A stretch of 64,000 nucleotides of DNA from SLSG01 sp964477035 (GTDB taxonomy: Bacteria; Bacteroidota; Bacteroidia; Bacteroidales; UBA7960). Below, in pieces: positions 51,543 to 60,452 of the stretch (positions are counted from its first letter, which is position 1; each line of letters opens with the position of its first letter). The translations under genes were made by a program, and so were the position numbers. The DNA lies in contig CAYZCW010000009.1 in assembly GCA_964477035.1 (NCBI GenBank), forward strand, positions 53,226 to 117,225, in the 5' to 3' direction. Under the pieces are notes generated by a model. That model saw only the letters and a list, made by a program, of their open reading frames with translations, ran no database searches and had not been told where the DNA came from.

Positions 51543-53153
51543 ATGAAAGAGAATACATACGATGCCATCATCGTGGGCGGGGGCATGGCAGGCCTGACCG
51601 CCACCGCCTACCTGGCACGCGCCGGGCAGAAGGTCCTCCTGATAGAGAAGAACCGGGAGCCGGGCGGGCTGGTGAACACCTTTTCGCGCCATGGTTTTCA
51701 TTTCGATGCGGGGGTGAGGGCCCTGGAGGATGCCGGGATCATCGTGCCCATGCTGAAGGACCTGAACATCGGACTCGAGATGGTGAAAAGCCCTGTCTCG
51801 CTGGGCATTGAGAAGGAGGTCCTGCACATTGAAAGCCTGCAAAGCCTGTCAGACTACCGGGACATGCTGAAGCGGTTCTACCCGGAAAGCGGGGAGGAGG
51901 TGGACCAGGTGGTCAAAACCATCCGCAGGGTCATGAAGCACATGGATGTTCTTTACGGGGTTGAGAACCCCCTGTTCAAGGACATGAAGCGGGATACGTC
52001 CTACATCTTCAGGAAGCTGCTCCCCTGGATGCCCCGCTTTTTGCTGACCGTCGGAAAAATCAACCGGATGCAGCTTCCGGTGGAGGAGTTCCTGCAAGCC
52101 GTGGTGAAGAACCCCTCCCTCCGGGACATCATCTCCCAGCATTTTTTCCGCAACACCCCCACCTTCTTTGCCCTGAGCTACTTCTCGCTCTACCTCGACT
52201 ACTTCTACCCCAGGGGGGGCGTGGGCAAGCTGGCGGAAGCCCTGAGGGATAAAATCACGGAGCTGGGCGGGGAGATAAAAACCGCCACCCTGGTCACGCG
52301 GGTCTCTCCCGGGAGCAAAACCTTATCCGACGACAAAAACACAAGCTACGCCTATGGCAACCTGATCTGGGCCGCCGATCTGAAAACCTTGTACAGGATC
52401 GCGGAGACAGAGGACCTGCCGGCTGAGGTCAGGACCCGTTATGAGGCAGTCAGGGCCAAGATGCTCGGGAACAGGGGAGGGGAGTCGGTTTTCACGCTCT
52501 TTTTGGAGGTGGACGAGCCCCTGGCGCATTTCGGCAGGATCGCCCACGGCCACTTCTTCTATACCCCTTCGCGGCAGGGGCTGGGCGAGACCCACCGCGG
52601 GGAGCTGCAGGCGCTGCTGCGTGATTTCGGGGGTGCCGGCAAGGAAGAGGTCCTGCGCTGGCTCGACCGGTTCATCGCCCTGAATACCTTCGAGGTGTCG
52701 ATTCCCGGCCTGAAAGACAGGGACATGGCGCCTCCGGGCAAGACCGGCATGATCGTCAGCTTCCTGGCCGAGTATGAACTCTTCAAAAAAGTGGAAGAGG
52801 CCGGCTGGCTCGATGAGTTTGTCGCCGGGGTGGAGCAGCGCGTCTTGAAGGTGTTGTCGGATACGGTATTCCCCGGGCTGCGGGACAAGCTGATGGACCG
52901 CTTCTCCTTCACGCCTTTAAGTTACCACCAACGCATCGCCAGCTCGGAGGGCGCCATAGTCGGATGGGCCTTTCAGAAGGAGATGCCGGTGATCAACAAG
53001 ATCCAGATCGCCGACCGGTCCGTCCTCACCCCCCTGCCCTCCGTTTACCAGGCGGGCCAGTGGGCCTACAGCCCGGCGGGTGTGCCCATGTCGATCCTCA
53101 CCGGCAAGCTGGCCGCCGACCGGGCCATTGCCAGTGTAAGAAAAAACAGATGA
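51543..53153 (+). CDS. FAD-dependent oxidoreductase of the phytoene desaturase/retinol saturase type
   Basis: 536 aa. The dinucleotide-binding motif GGGMAGLTATAYLARAG and the following EKNREPGGLVNTF are typical of carotenoid desaturases, isomerases and all-trans-retinol 13,14-reductases. The C-terminal flavin-binding segment YQAGQWAYSPAGVP is present. It acts on a hydrophobic polyene or isoprenoid in those families. ATGA overlap with the next gene shows translational coupling. Confidence 0.88.
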   Translation: MKENTYDAIIVGGGMAGLTATAYLARAGQKVLLIEKNREPGGLVNTFSRHGFHFDAGVRALEDAGIIVPMLKDLNIGLEMVKSPVSLGIEKEVLHIESLQSLSDYRDMLKRFYPESGEEVDQVVKTIRRVMKHMDVLYGVENPLFKDMKRDTSYIFRKLLPWMPRFLLTVGKINRMQLPVEEFLQAVVKNPSLRDIISQHFFRNTPTFFALSYFSLYLDYFYPRGGVGKLAEALRDKITELGGEIKTATLVTRVSPGSKTLSDDKNTSYAYGNLIWAADLKTLYRIAETEDLPAEVRTRYEAVRAKMLGNRGGESVFTLFLEVDEPLAHFGRIAHGHFFYTPSRQGLGETHRGELQALLRDFGGAGKEEVLRWLDRFIALNTFEVSIPGLKDRDMAPPGKTGMIVSFLAEYELFKKVEEAGWLDEFVAGVEQRVLKVLSDTVFPGLRDKLMDRFSFTPLSYHQRIASSEGAIVGWAFQKEMPVINKIQIADRSVLTPLPSVYQAGQWAYSPAGVPMSILTGKLAADRAIASVRKNR

Positions 53154-54091
53154 GTCCCCTTTGCCGTCCGCTAAGGCCCGTTGTCACCGCCCCTCAGGGT
53201 CCGGCAAGCCCTGCCTCCAGGCTTGTTCGGTTCATGCTGGGGCTCCTGGGGATGAAGGGGGCCATGGAAAGGAACATCCTGAACGATGGCTTCCGCCGGG
53301 AGCCGGCCGGCATCCCGGGGTCCATGGCCAAACGATTCAGGGTGGAAGTCCGGGAGGTGGACGGGAGAAAGGTCTGGACCCTTTCCCCGAAGGATGGGGC
53401 AGGGGAGGCGGTCATCCTCTTCCTGCACGGCGGGGCATACCACGCGAACATCACCAAGATGCACTGGCGGTTCATCGGGCAGATCCTGGCCCGGACGAAA
53501 GCCGAAGCCATCGTGCCCGACTATCCCCTCGCCCCCGGATCCACCTGCGCGGATGCCTGCCGGTTCCTTGACAAAGTGTATGCAAGCCTGGTCTCCGACC
53601 ACCCGGGCAAAGCCGTCGTGCTGATGGGCGATTCGGCGGGCGGCGGGCTGGCCCTGGGACTGGCCATGAAAATCCGGGAGGAAGGCCTGAAGCAGCCGGA
53701 GCAGATCATCCTGTTCTGCCCCTGGCTGGATGCGTCCATGACCAATGCCGGTTTGCCGCAGTTGGCAAGGCGGGACAAGATATTAAGCATCCAGGGGCTG
53801 AAGATCGCGGGGAAGAAATATGCCGGCGACCTCCCGCTCACCGATTACCGGCTAAGCCCCATTTACGGCGATCTCTACGGACTGGGGAGGGTCACGGTCT
53901 TTACCGGCACCCATGAGATCCTGCTTGCGGACGCCCGCACATTAAAGCAACGACTGGAGCGGCAACAGGCAGACTTCAGCTACCATGAGTATCCCGGCAT
54001 GTTCCACGATTGGATGCTCGTTCCCGGCTTACCGGAAAGCGGGGATGTGATTGTCAAGGTGGTTCAGAGCCTGTTTCCCGGGAAAGGCTGA
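53150..54091 (+). CDS. HSL-family alpha/beta hydrolase (esterase/lipase)
   Basis: 313 aa from the ATG at 53150, overlapping the FAD gene stop by 4 bp. Hormone-sensitive-lipase features: oxyanion motif HGGAYH, nucleophile GDSAGG, then Asp in GTHE...D and His in MFHDW. Cytoplasmic esterase acting on acyl esters; probably the last step or a recycling step of the same operon. Confidence 0.9.
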   Translation: MSPLCRPLRPVVTAPQGPASPASRLVRFMLGLLGMKGAMERNILNDGFRREPAGIPGSMAKRFRVEVREVDGRKVWTLSPKDGAGEAVILFLHGGAYHANITKMHWRFIGQILARTKAEAIVPDYPLAPGSTCADACRFLDKVYASLVSDHPGKAVVLMGDSAGGGLALGLAMKIREEGLKQPEQIILFCPWLDASMTNAGLPQLARRDKILSIQGLKIAGKKYAGDLPLTDYRLSPIYGDLYGLGRVTVFTGTHEILLADARTLKQRLERQQADFSYHEYPGMFHDWMLVPGLPESGDVIVKVVQSLFPGKG

Positions 54092-54248
54092 TCACAGAAT
54101 CCGGGCGATCCTCCCGGCCGGCGGCAGGATTCGCGCAAGAGCATAGCCAGGGCAAACGCACCGGACGGGACCGACGCACGCGGCCAACAGACAGGGCGCC
54201 GAAAAGCCTTCGGCCAACCTGTCCGACAGGACAATTTTCACCCGTGTT

Positions 54249-55319
54249 TCATCTTCTTGTCAGTAATTCCAGCAGTGGTTTATTGATATAGTAATTCTGG
54301 GGTCCCAATTTTTCTTTTCTCAATATGTCATCTTCTGCCAGTTTATTCAGGTAGTTTGCAGCTGTTAACCTGGATACGCCCAAATCCTGAACGACGAATT
54401 CAATCTTGGTGTAAGGATGTTTGAATAAGTTATTCAGCAGATCCTGGCTGTAAAACCTATAATTTTTCCGGAGCCTGTGTTTCACGTCAAGCATAAGTCC
54501 CTTCATGGCAACAATTAGCTCAATTGTTTCATGAGCCGTCTCTTTAACGCCCTCAAGCATAAAAATGATCCAGTCTTCCCAAAGGTCCTCCTCACGGACC
54601 TTTTGAAGCAAACGGTAGTAGTCCGGCTTATGCCTGATAATGTACTTGCTGAGATAAAGAATCGGCAATGTTTGAAGTTTCTCCAAAACCAGATAAAGGA
54701 TGTTTATGATCCTGCCCGTTCTTCCGTTCCCATCATAAAACGGATGAATGCTTTCAAACTGGTAATGGATGACCGCCATTTTTATCAATGGATCGCAGTC
54801 ATGCAACTCCGGATCATTTATGTAACGTTCCAGGTTCGCCATGAATCGCAGAATGTCCTCGTAATCCTGGGGCGGGGTGTAAATGGTTTCCCCGCTTGCG
54901 GCATTCTTCAGGGCGGTGCCAGGCAATTTCCTGAATCCGGCCTGATTGTCTTCAAGGACCGCCTGGATTTGTAAAATGGTTTTATTGGTCAGTGCTTCCG
55001 TTTCCTTAACCAGCTCAAACCCCTTTTTCAAAGCCGAGATATAATTCCTCACCTCTTTGGCCTGGGGTGATCTGAATGCGTAAGCTCCCAGGCCTGCTTT
55101 GTATAAATCATCATGTGTGGTAATGATGTTTTCAATTTCTGAGCTGTCTTTTGCTTCCTGCAAACCAAGTGTGTTAATCAATATGGTTTGATTGGGAATT
55201 GTCGAGGCAACACCTTTCAGTTCAGCCAATGCAGCATGCGCCGACGGCAAAGCCTTCAGAACCTTTTTTGTTTCCAGGTCAATGCTCCATGGCAATTCGG
55301 ATAGCCCCTGGAAAGTCAT
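54249..55319 (-). CDS. Fic family protein (AMP-transferase type, self-inhibited class II)
   Basis: 356 aa from the ATG at 55319. The catalytic Fic motif HPFYDGNGRTGRI starts at His192. An N-terminal inhibitory motif (S/T)xxxE(G/N) is present as SSEIEN (Ser59, Glu63, Asn64), defining a class II enzyme that blocks its own ATP site. The C-terminus is a winged helix (about 295-345), as in SoFic-like proteins. The gene is visibly AT-rich compared with its neighbours, a sign of transfer. Confidence 0.92.
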   Translation of the reverse strand: MTFQGLSELPWSIDLETKKVLKALPSAHAALAELKGVASTIPNQTILINTLGLQEAKDSSEIENIITTHDDLYKAGLGAYAFRSPQAKEVRNYISALKKGFELVKETEALTNKTILQIQAVLEDNQAGFRKLPGTALKNAASGETIYTPPQDYEDILRFMANLERYINDPELHDCDPLIKMAVIHYQFESIHPFYDGNGRTGRIINILYLVLEKLQTLPILYLSKYIIRHKPDYYRLLQKVREEDLWEDWIIFMLEGVKETAHETIELIVAMKGLMLDVKHRLRKNYRFYSQDLLNNLFKHPYTKIEFVVQDLGVSRLTAANYLNKLAEDDILRKEKLGPQNYYINKPLLELLTRR

Positions 55320-55341
55320 TTGCAAAGAATTTTGAGAATTC

Positions 55342-55367
55342 TATACAAAGATAATCTCTTTTGTATA
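55342..55367. promoter_or_regulatory. Inverted repeat over the Fic minus-10 element
   Basis: TATACAAA (55342-55349) and TTTGTATA (55360-55367) are perfect 8 bp arms. On the minus strand TATCTTTG (complement of 55346-55353) is an exact minus-10 element in this repeat, 27 nt before the fic ATG. Confidence 0.65.
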
Positions 55368-55378
55368 ATAAATTGATA

Positions 55379-55412
55379 TTTCTTTACATAAAGATGTTTA
55401 TTTGTAAAGAAA
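55379..55412. repeat. Second inverted repeat upstream of fic
   Basis: TTTCTTTACA (55379-55388) and TGTAAAGAAA (55403-55412) are perfect 10 bp arms with a 14 nt spacer, about 12 bp upstream of the first repeat. Confidence 0.65.
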
Positions 55413-55434
55413 AACGGAAAATATATACATAAGA

Positions 55435-55486
55435 GTGCCGGGTTCCCGTGCCTGGCGGGTGGGTGTGCCGGGTTCCCGTGCCTGGC
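55435..55486. repeat. 22 bp direct repeat, period 30
   Basis: A 22 bp word beginning GTGCCGGGTTCCCG occurs at 55435-55456 and again at 55465-55486, followed by a degenerate third unit. It lies just after the S9 peptidase stop, between it and the fic promoter region. Confidence 0.8.
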
Positions 55487-55511
55487 AGATTGCCTTGCCG
55501 GTTTACCGGGC

Positions 55512-57752
55512 TTAGCGGGGCCCCGCCGGCAGGTGGTTGAGCAGGTACCGGGCCATGTAGACCCTTACGTGCAACGGCGTGCCCTTGCCTTCCGCGAGTC
55601 CGTGGTCCCGGTCCGGATAGGCGAAATAGTCGAACTGCTTCTCCAGCTCGATCAGCCGGTCTACGAGTCCCTCGACAATCTCCAGGTGCGTATTGGTCTC
55701 GCCCGTGCCATGGATGATCAGCAAATTGCCCTGGAGTCCGCCGGCAAAATTGATCGGGCTGGACACCTCGTAGCCTTCCGGGTTCACCTCGGGCGTGTTC
55801 ATGTAGATCTCCTGGAACCACGCATTGTACAGGTGGGCCTGGGGTTTGGGCACCACCGCGATCCCCGTATGAAAGACATCGGGCCTCCGGAACAAGGCAT
55901 TGAGCGTGTTGGAGCCGCCGCCGCTCCAGCCCCAGGTTCCCACCCGGGTCAGGTCGACATACGGCCTGGTCCGTCCCAGCTCCTGGATTGCGGCAGCCTG
56001 TTCTTCGGTGGACAGGGGCCCCAGCCGGCCAAAGATAGACCGCCGCCAGGCCGCTCCCTTCGGGGCCGGGGTGCCGCGGTTGTCGATGGACACCACCAGG
56101 TATCCCAGCTCGGCGATCACCCGGTGGTAGTCGGCCATGGCATGGCCCCATTCATCGATCACGGTCTGCAGGTGCGGCTCTCCATACACATAGGCAAACA
56201 CGGGATACTTGCGGGACGGATCGAAATCAACCGGCTTGATCATCCAGGCGTCCACCGTGACCCCTCCGCCAATGTCCAGCTGGAAAAACTCCTTGGGCTG
56301 CCGGCGGACCGGGGCCAGCTTTTCCCGGAGGTGGCCGTTCTCCTGCAGCACATGCAGCGCTTCATGGTCATCGAGGCTGACCAGCTGCGTGACGGGTGGG
56401 TTCACATCCGACGAAAAAGTGTGAAACGCCATGCGGCCATCGGGCGACAGCACATAGCCATGGGTTCCCGGCTGGTCCGCGGGGGTCACCCTCTCCATGC
56501 CGCCGCTACCGTCCAGGCTGACCCGGTACAGGTAGCTGCGGGTGCCGTCACCGGGGGAGGCGTTGAAATAGAACCAGCCCCCTTCCTGGTCGACCCCCAC
56601 CCGCCGGATGATGTCGAATGCGCCGGGGGTGATGTTCACCTGGTGCTGCCCGTCGCGGGACACCGACCAGGCATGCCGCCAGCCGTCCTGTTCACTCAGG
56701 ATCAGGAACCTGTTATAATCATCGATCCAGGTGACCCCCAGATTGGTATGGTAACTGCCAACCACCCAGGCCGGATCCGACTCTTCAAAAAGGGTCGTGA
56801 TCGTGCCATGGTCCACATCGGCCAGCAAAACTTCGCGCCGGTCACGGAAGCGGCTGAGCTTCTCCACGAACACCTCGCTGGAATTCCCGGCCCATCCGAT
56901 ATTTCCAATATAATATCCTTCCGTCGGATGGGGAATGGGCAACCACCGGACTTCCTTCCCTTCGGCATCCACCACCCCCACCCGCAGCGTGGGGATGGTT
57001 TCGCCGACCCTGGCAAATCGTGTTTCCCGGAGATCCGGAAAAGTCGGATCCCCCGAATGCAGTGTTTTGCGCATCCTGATCCGGGAATGATCGCTCTGGA
57101 CAAAGGCGATCCGGCTGCCGTCCGGGCTCCATTGTCCGCCGTAGTTGGACACCGAGCCGGGAACCGCATCGTGGGTGAGCTGAACCACCTGTTCATGCTG
57201 CACATCGTAAACCATCAGGTTGCCCCCGTCCTCAAACAGGATGTGCCGGCCACCGGGGGAGATGCCGGCGTTTGCCCCGGCCGTCACTTTCTGAAGCCTC
57301 CCCGAAGCCCGCTCCAGCAGCCAGTGGTGGGTGCCGTCATTGTCCCGGTTTCCGGCGGACAGCAAAACATGGCTGCCGTCGGGGGAAAACGAAAAGCCTT
57401 GAATATGCACGGGCCCCTCCGCTGCCATGGCAGCGATATGCGCGGCGGTCGCCAGTTCCGTGCGCCTGCCGCCGGCGGCCTCAAGCGCGGCAAGGACCTG
57501 CCCGCCGTCGCCCGGCAAAGACTCCAGCACGGCATAGCCCGACCCGTCCGGGATCCACACCCCGTTGAACGCCCTGGCGCCAAACTCACCCCTTTCAAAG
57601 ATCGCCCGCAGCCGCTCGACCGCTTCGGCAGGCACTTCGATGCGGGGGTTGAGGCTTGCAGCCCCGGGCACCTGGGCAAACACAAAGCCGGAAAGCAGAC
57701 ACATCTGTACAAACAACAGGGCCGCGCGCAGAAACAAGACATTTAACTTCAT
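55512..57752 (-). CDS. S9 family (DPP-IV-like) serine peptidase
   Basis: 746 aa with a signal peptide (residues 1-26). An N-terminal beta-propeller (DPPIV_N, about 100-470) precedes the alpha/beta-hydrolase domain. Catalytic Ser610 (GWSGGG) and His717 (DRDHGL) are present. At the usual catalytic Asp (HGTADD in DPP-IV) this protein has Glu685 in HGTGETNTH. Likely a periplasmic dipeptidyl peptidase or relative. Confidence 0.9.
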   Translation of the reverse strand: MKLNVLFLRAALLFVQMCLLSGFVFAQVPGAASLNPRIEVPAEAVERLRAIFERGEFGARAFNGVWIPDGSGYAVLESLPGDGGQVLAALEAAGGRRTELATAAHIAAMAAEGPVHIQGFSFSPDGSHVLLSAGNRDNDGTHHWLLERASGRLQKVTAGANAGISPGGRHILFEDGGNLMVYDVQHEQVVQLTHDAVPGSVSNYGGQWSPDGSRIAFVQSDHSRIRMRKTLHSGDPTFPDLRETRFARVGETIPTLRVGVVDAEGKEVRWLPIPHPTEGYYIGNIGWAGNSSEVFVEKLSRFRDRREVLLADVDHGTITTLFEESDPAWVVGSYHTNLGVTWIDDYNRFLILSEQDGWRHAWSVSRDGQHQVNITPGAFDIIRRVGVDQEGGWFYFNASPGDGTRSYLYRVSLDGSGGMERVTPADQPGTHGYVLSPDGRMAFHTFSSDVNPPVTQLVSLDDHEALHVLQENGHLREKLAPVRRQPKEFFQLDIGGGVTVDAWMIKPVDFDPSRKYPVFAYVYGEPHLQTVIDEWGHAMADYHRVIAELGYLVVSIDNRGTPAPKGAAWRRSIFGRLGPLSTEEQAAAIQELGRTRPYVDLTRVGTWGWSGGGSNTLNALFRRPDVFHTGIAVVPKPQAHLYNAWFQEIYMNTPEVNPEGYEVSSPINFAGGLQGNLLIIHGTGETNTHLEIVEGLVDRLIELEKQFDYFAYPDRDHGLAEGKGTPLHVRVYMARYLLNHLPAGPR

Positions 57753-57975
57753 GGTTTTCTATTTATTAGGGATTAGATAAATCGCCGGATGCATTCGCCC
57801 GGTAAATATAGGTTTTCAAACCCAATGTTAGCACAAAAAAAGCAGAATTCGGGGAATTTACACGCAAAAGCGCAATTTATCTTCTTGTCAGCAGATCGAA
57901 TAGGGTTTCAGTGGTGCCCGGCCGGATCGGAATTTCCGGATATTATTCCTAAATTGCCTCCGGAATGTCGGCCCC

Positions 57976-58623
57976 ATGTCTCATTGGCCGAACCAACATC
58001 CACTTCCAGACAAATACCAACAAGCCATGATCGATTGCGCCGGCTGCGAACAATACGGCTGTTACCGGGGGGATCCGTGCACACGCGGGCAGGGCGACCT
58101 GCAGGAATATGCCCATCCGACGAAAAAAATCTATGAAGAACCCGCCCACCGCCAGGCCCTGGAGGTCTCCACGGCCATTGAGGGGGAGCACTACATGCAG
58201 TGGACCCGGCTGGAGGAGGTGATGGGATACGCCCGCGGCATGGGGTACAGGAAGATCGGCATCGCGCACTGCGTGGGACTGACGCGCGAGGCCCGGGTGC
58301 TGAAGGACATCCTGGAGCGGGAGTTCGAGGTGCACGCCATCTGCTGCAAATTTTCCGGGGTCGACAAGCGGGAATTCGGACTGAAACAGATCGACAACGG
58401 GCGCTACGAAGCCATTTGCAATTCCGTCGGACAGGCCCTGGTGCTGAACGAGCTGGGCACCGAGTTAAACCTTATCGTCGGATTGTGCGTCGGCCACGAC
58501 ATCCTGTTCACCCAGCATTCCAAAGCCCCCGTGACCACCTTCATCGTGAAGGACCGGGTGCTCGGGCACAATCCTGCGGTGGCGCTGTATTCGAATTATT
58601 ATAAGCGGAGGTTGGGGGGATAA
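57976..58623 (+). CDS. DUF1847 family cysteine-rich protein
   Basis: 215 aa from 57976; an ATG at 58027 (MIDCAGCE) is the alternative start. N-terminal cysteines (CAGCEQYGCYRGDPC) suggest a metal site; the rest (IGIAHCVGLTREARVL, ICCKFSGVDK, LNLIVGLCVGHD, VTTFIVKDRVLGHNP) matches DUF1847. Function unknown. A second, internally deleted copy lies beyond the AbiE pair. Contains an exact CCCATCCGACGA word. Confidence 0.85.
   Translation: MSHWPNQHPLPDKYQQAMIDCAGCEQYGCYRGDPCTRGQGDLQEYAHPTKKIYEEPAHRQALEVSTAIEGEHYMQWTRLEEVMGYARGMGYRKIGIAHCVGLTREARVLKDILEREFEVHAICCKFSGVDKREFGLKQIDNGRYEAICNSVGQALVLNELGTELNLIVGLCVGHDILFTQHSKAPVTTFIVKDRVLGHNPAVALYSNYYKRRLGG
58112..58123 (+). repeat. Dispersed CCCATCCGACGA word inside the DUF1847 gene
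   Basis: Exact 12-mer on the coding strand, encoding AHPTK, followed by an A-run and TCTATGAA. Confidence 0.55.
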
Positions 58624-58657
58624 GAAATTAGAATTACGCATCATTTTGTTTTAAATT

Positions 58658-58690
58658 GTCCAGTTATTTTACTAATATACTGGACTTTTT
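58658..58690 (+). terminator. Intrinsic terminator after DUF1847 gene
   Basis: GTCCAGT (58658-58664) pairs with ACTGGAC (58679-58685), followed by five T. Confidence 0.7.
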
Positions 58691-58692
58691 AT

Positions 58693-58700
58693 TATTTTTG
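58693..58700 (+). promoter_or_regulatory. Minus-10 element TATTTTTG of the AbiE pair
   Basis: Exact TAnnTTTG match, 16 nt before the ATG of the antitoxin gene; the leader would be very short. Confidence 0.5.
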
Positions 58701-58716
58701 CGTAACACTAGTCGAA

Positions 58717-59442
58717 ATGAAAACATCTGATTATATAGCTTTTATAATAGACAGGCTTCCCAAGGGATATGTTTTTACCTATACTGACTTTACTACACAG
58801 GTGAGTCAAAAGGAAGCCGTGATAAAAGCATTGAACCGGATGGCAGCTTCGGGCAAAATAGCCAAACTGGCAAAGGGAAAATACTACAAGCCAGAAAAAA
58901 CGCCATTTGGCACCCTTCAACCCAGTCAGACGCAGGTAGTAAAAGACTTGCTGGAGGAAAACGGCAAAACCACCGGCTATCTCACAGGTTACAGCATTTA
59001 CAATCAATTGGGCCTGACTACACAGGTAAGCAACACGATACAAATCGGGAAAAATCAGGTTCGTCCCAGCTTTAAAAGAGAGCGCTATACCATTTCTTTT
59101 GTAAAACAAAAAAACACCATCACCAAAGAGAACATACCGTTGTTGCAACTATTGGATACCATTCGATATATCAAAAAAATACCTGATACCAAAGTAGAAT
59201 CTTCTTGCAAGCGGCTTATAACCATTATCAAAACCCTTTCTGAAAAAGAAATCAATACAATGGCTCGCTTGGCCCTGAAATATCCACCTGCAACAAGAGC
59301 TTTGTTGGGGGCAATATTAGACCATTTGCAGCAAACCAACACGACAGAACCGCTTTTTAAATCATTGAATCCAATTACCAGGTACAAACTGCCAGGGGCG
59401 GCAAAAGCACTATCTAATACTGAAAAATGGAATATCGTATGA
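58717..59442 (+). CDS. AbiEi-type antitoxin (DUF6088-like)
   Basis: 241 aa. The N-terminal winged helix (YTDFTTQVSQKEAVIKALNRMAASGKIAKLAKGKYY) and the following TGYSIYNQLGLTTQVSNTIQI segment are typical of AbiEi/DUF6088 antitoxins, which repress the operon and counter the toxin in a type IV system. The start lies 16 bp after a minus-10 element. It overlaps the toxin gene by 16 bp. Strongly AT-rich relative to flanking genes. Confidence 0.88.
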   Translation: MKTSDYIAFIIDRLPKGYVFTYTDFTTQVSQKEAVIKALNRMAASGKIAKLAKGKYYKPEKTPFGTLQPSQTQVVKDLLEENGKTTGYLTGYSIYNQLGLTTQVSNTIQIGKNQVRPSFKRERYTISFVKQKNTITKENIPLLQLLDTIRYIKKIPDTKVESSCKRLITIIKTLSEKEINTMARLALKYPPATRALLGAILDHLQQTNTTEPLFKSLNPITRYKLPGAAKALSNTEKWNIV

Positions 59443-60416
59443 GGTTGCACGAAAACAAAACCTTATTCAGACAAGCTGTTCAGTTTACAGCCGACCAAAT
59501 GAAAATTCCTGTCATTTATGTAGAAAAAGACTATTGGGTTACGTATGCACTATTTACGATCTTTAACAGTGCGATTGGCGAAGAGGCTGTGTTTAAAGGC
59601 GGGACAGCGTTATCCAAGTGTTATAAAATGATAGAACGCTTTTCGGAAGATATTGACTTGGTAGTATTAAGACGGGAGGGAGAATCAAACAACAAGTTAA
59701 AATCTAAATTAAAAACAGTGAGCACGGTTGTAGGCACCGTATTGCCAGAGCTTTTCATTAAGGGCATCACCAATAAAAGGGGAATGAATCGTAAGACGGC
59801 TCACTCATATGGCAAAGAATTTAGAGGCAGTTTTGGGCAAATCAGAGACGTCATTATTTTGGAATCAACTTGGCTTGGATGCTCCGAACCATACACCACC
59901 AAAAGTATCATTTCATTTGTCGGTCAAATGATGAAGGATAACAATCAATCCGATTTCGCCACAGAAAACGGGCTACTCCCTTTTGAGTTACTTGCATTAA
60001 AACCCACCAGAACCTTTTGCGAAAAGATCATGAGCCTGGTTCGCTTTTCTTATAGTGAAGATCCGATTGAGAACTTAAGATTTAAGGTAAGACACACCTA
60101 TGATTTGCACAAACTACTAAAGCAAAATGAGTTGTCAGCATTTTTCCATTCTCCGACGTTTGATGACATGCTGCTTAAAGTAGCAAATGATGACGTTGCG
60201 AGCTTTAAAAACAACAATGAGTGGTTAACGTATCATCCTAATGAATCGCTATTTTTTAATGACCTGGAAAATGTCTGGCGTGAACTGATGCCAGTTTATA
60301 ATGGTGAATTTAAAAACCTGGTGTATGGAGAATTACCCGATGAAAAAGTGGTATTTGAAACCTTAACAGAGATTCGAGAAAGATTAAAGGCAATTTCATG
60401 GACGATTCTTGTTTAG
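59427..60416 (+). CDS. abiEii: AbiEii-type nucleotidyltransferase toxin
   Basis: 329 aa. The nucleotidyltransferase core is intact: FKGGTALSKCY (GGT at 58-60) and RFSEDIDLVV with Asp75 and Asp77 as metal ligands. AbiEii toxins use NTPs to modify tRNA ends and cause bacteriostasis or phage abortive infection. Overlaps the antitoxin gene by 16 bp. AT-rich; likely acquired. Confidence 0.92.
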   Translation: MEYRMRLHENKTLFRQAVQFTADQMKIPVIYVEKDYWVTYALFTIFNSAIGEEAVFKGGTALSKCYKMIERFSEDIDLVVLRREGESNNKLKSKLKTVSTVVGTVLPELFIKGITNKRGMNRKTAHSYGKEFRGSFGQIRDVIILESTWLGCSEPYTTKSIISFVGQMMKDNNQSDFATENGLLPFELLALKPTRTFCEKIMSLVRFSYSEDPIENLRFKVRHTYDLHKLLKQNELSAFFHSPTFDDMLLKVANDDVASFKNNNEWLTYHPNESLFFNDLENVWRELMPVYNGEFKNLVYGELPDEKVVFETLTEIRERLKAISWTILV

Positions 60417-60452
60417 ACAGGCAATGCCTTTACCAGTTGAATATTCCGGACT

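Noticed and set aside
56891..56943. CCCATCCGA facing TCGGATGGG inside the S9 peptidase gene
   Set aside because: Partial matches in conserved coding sequence (WAGN and HPTEG codons); not counted as copies.
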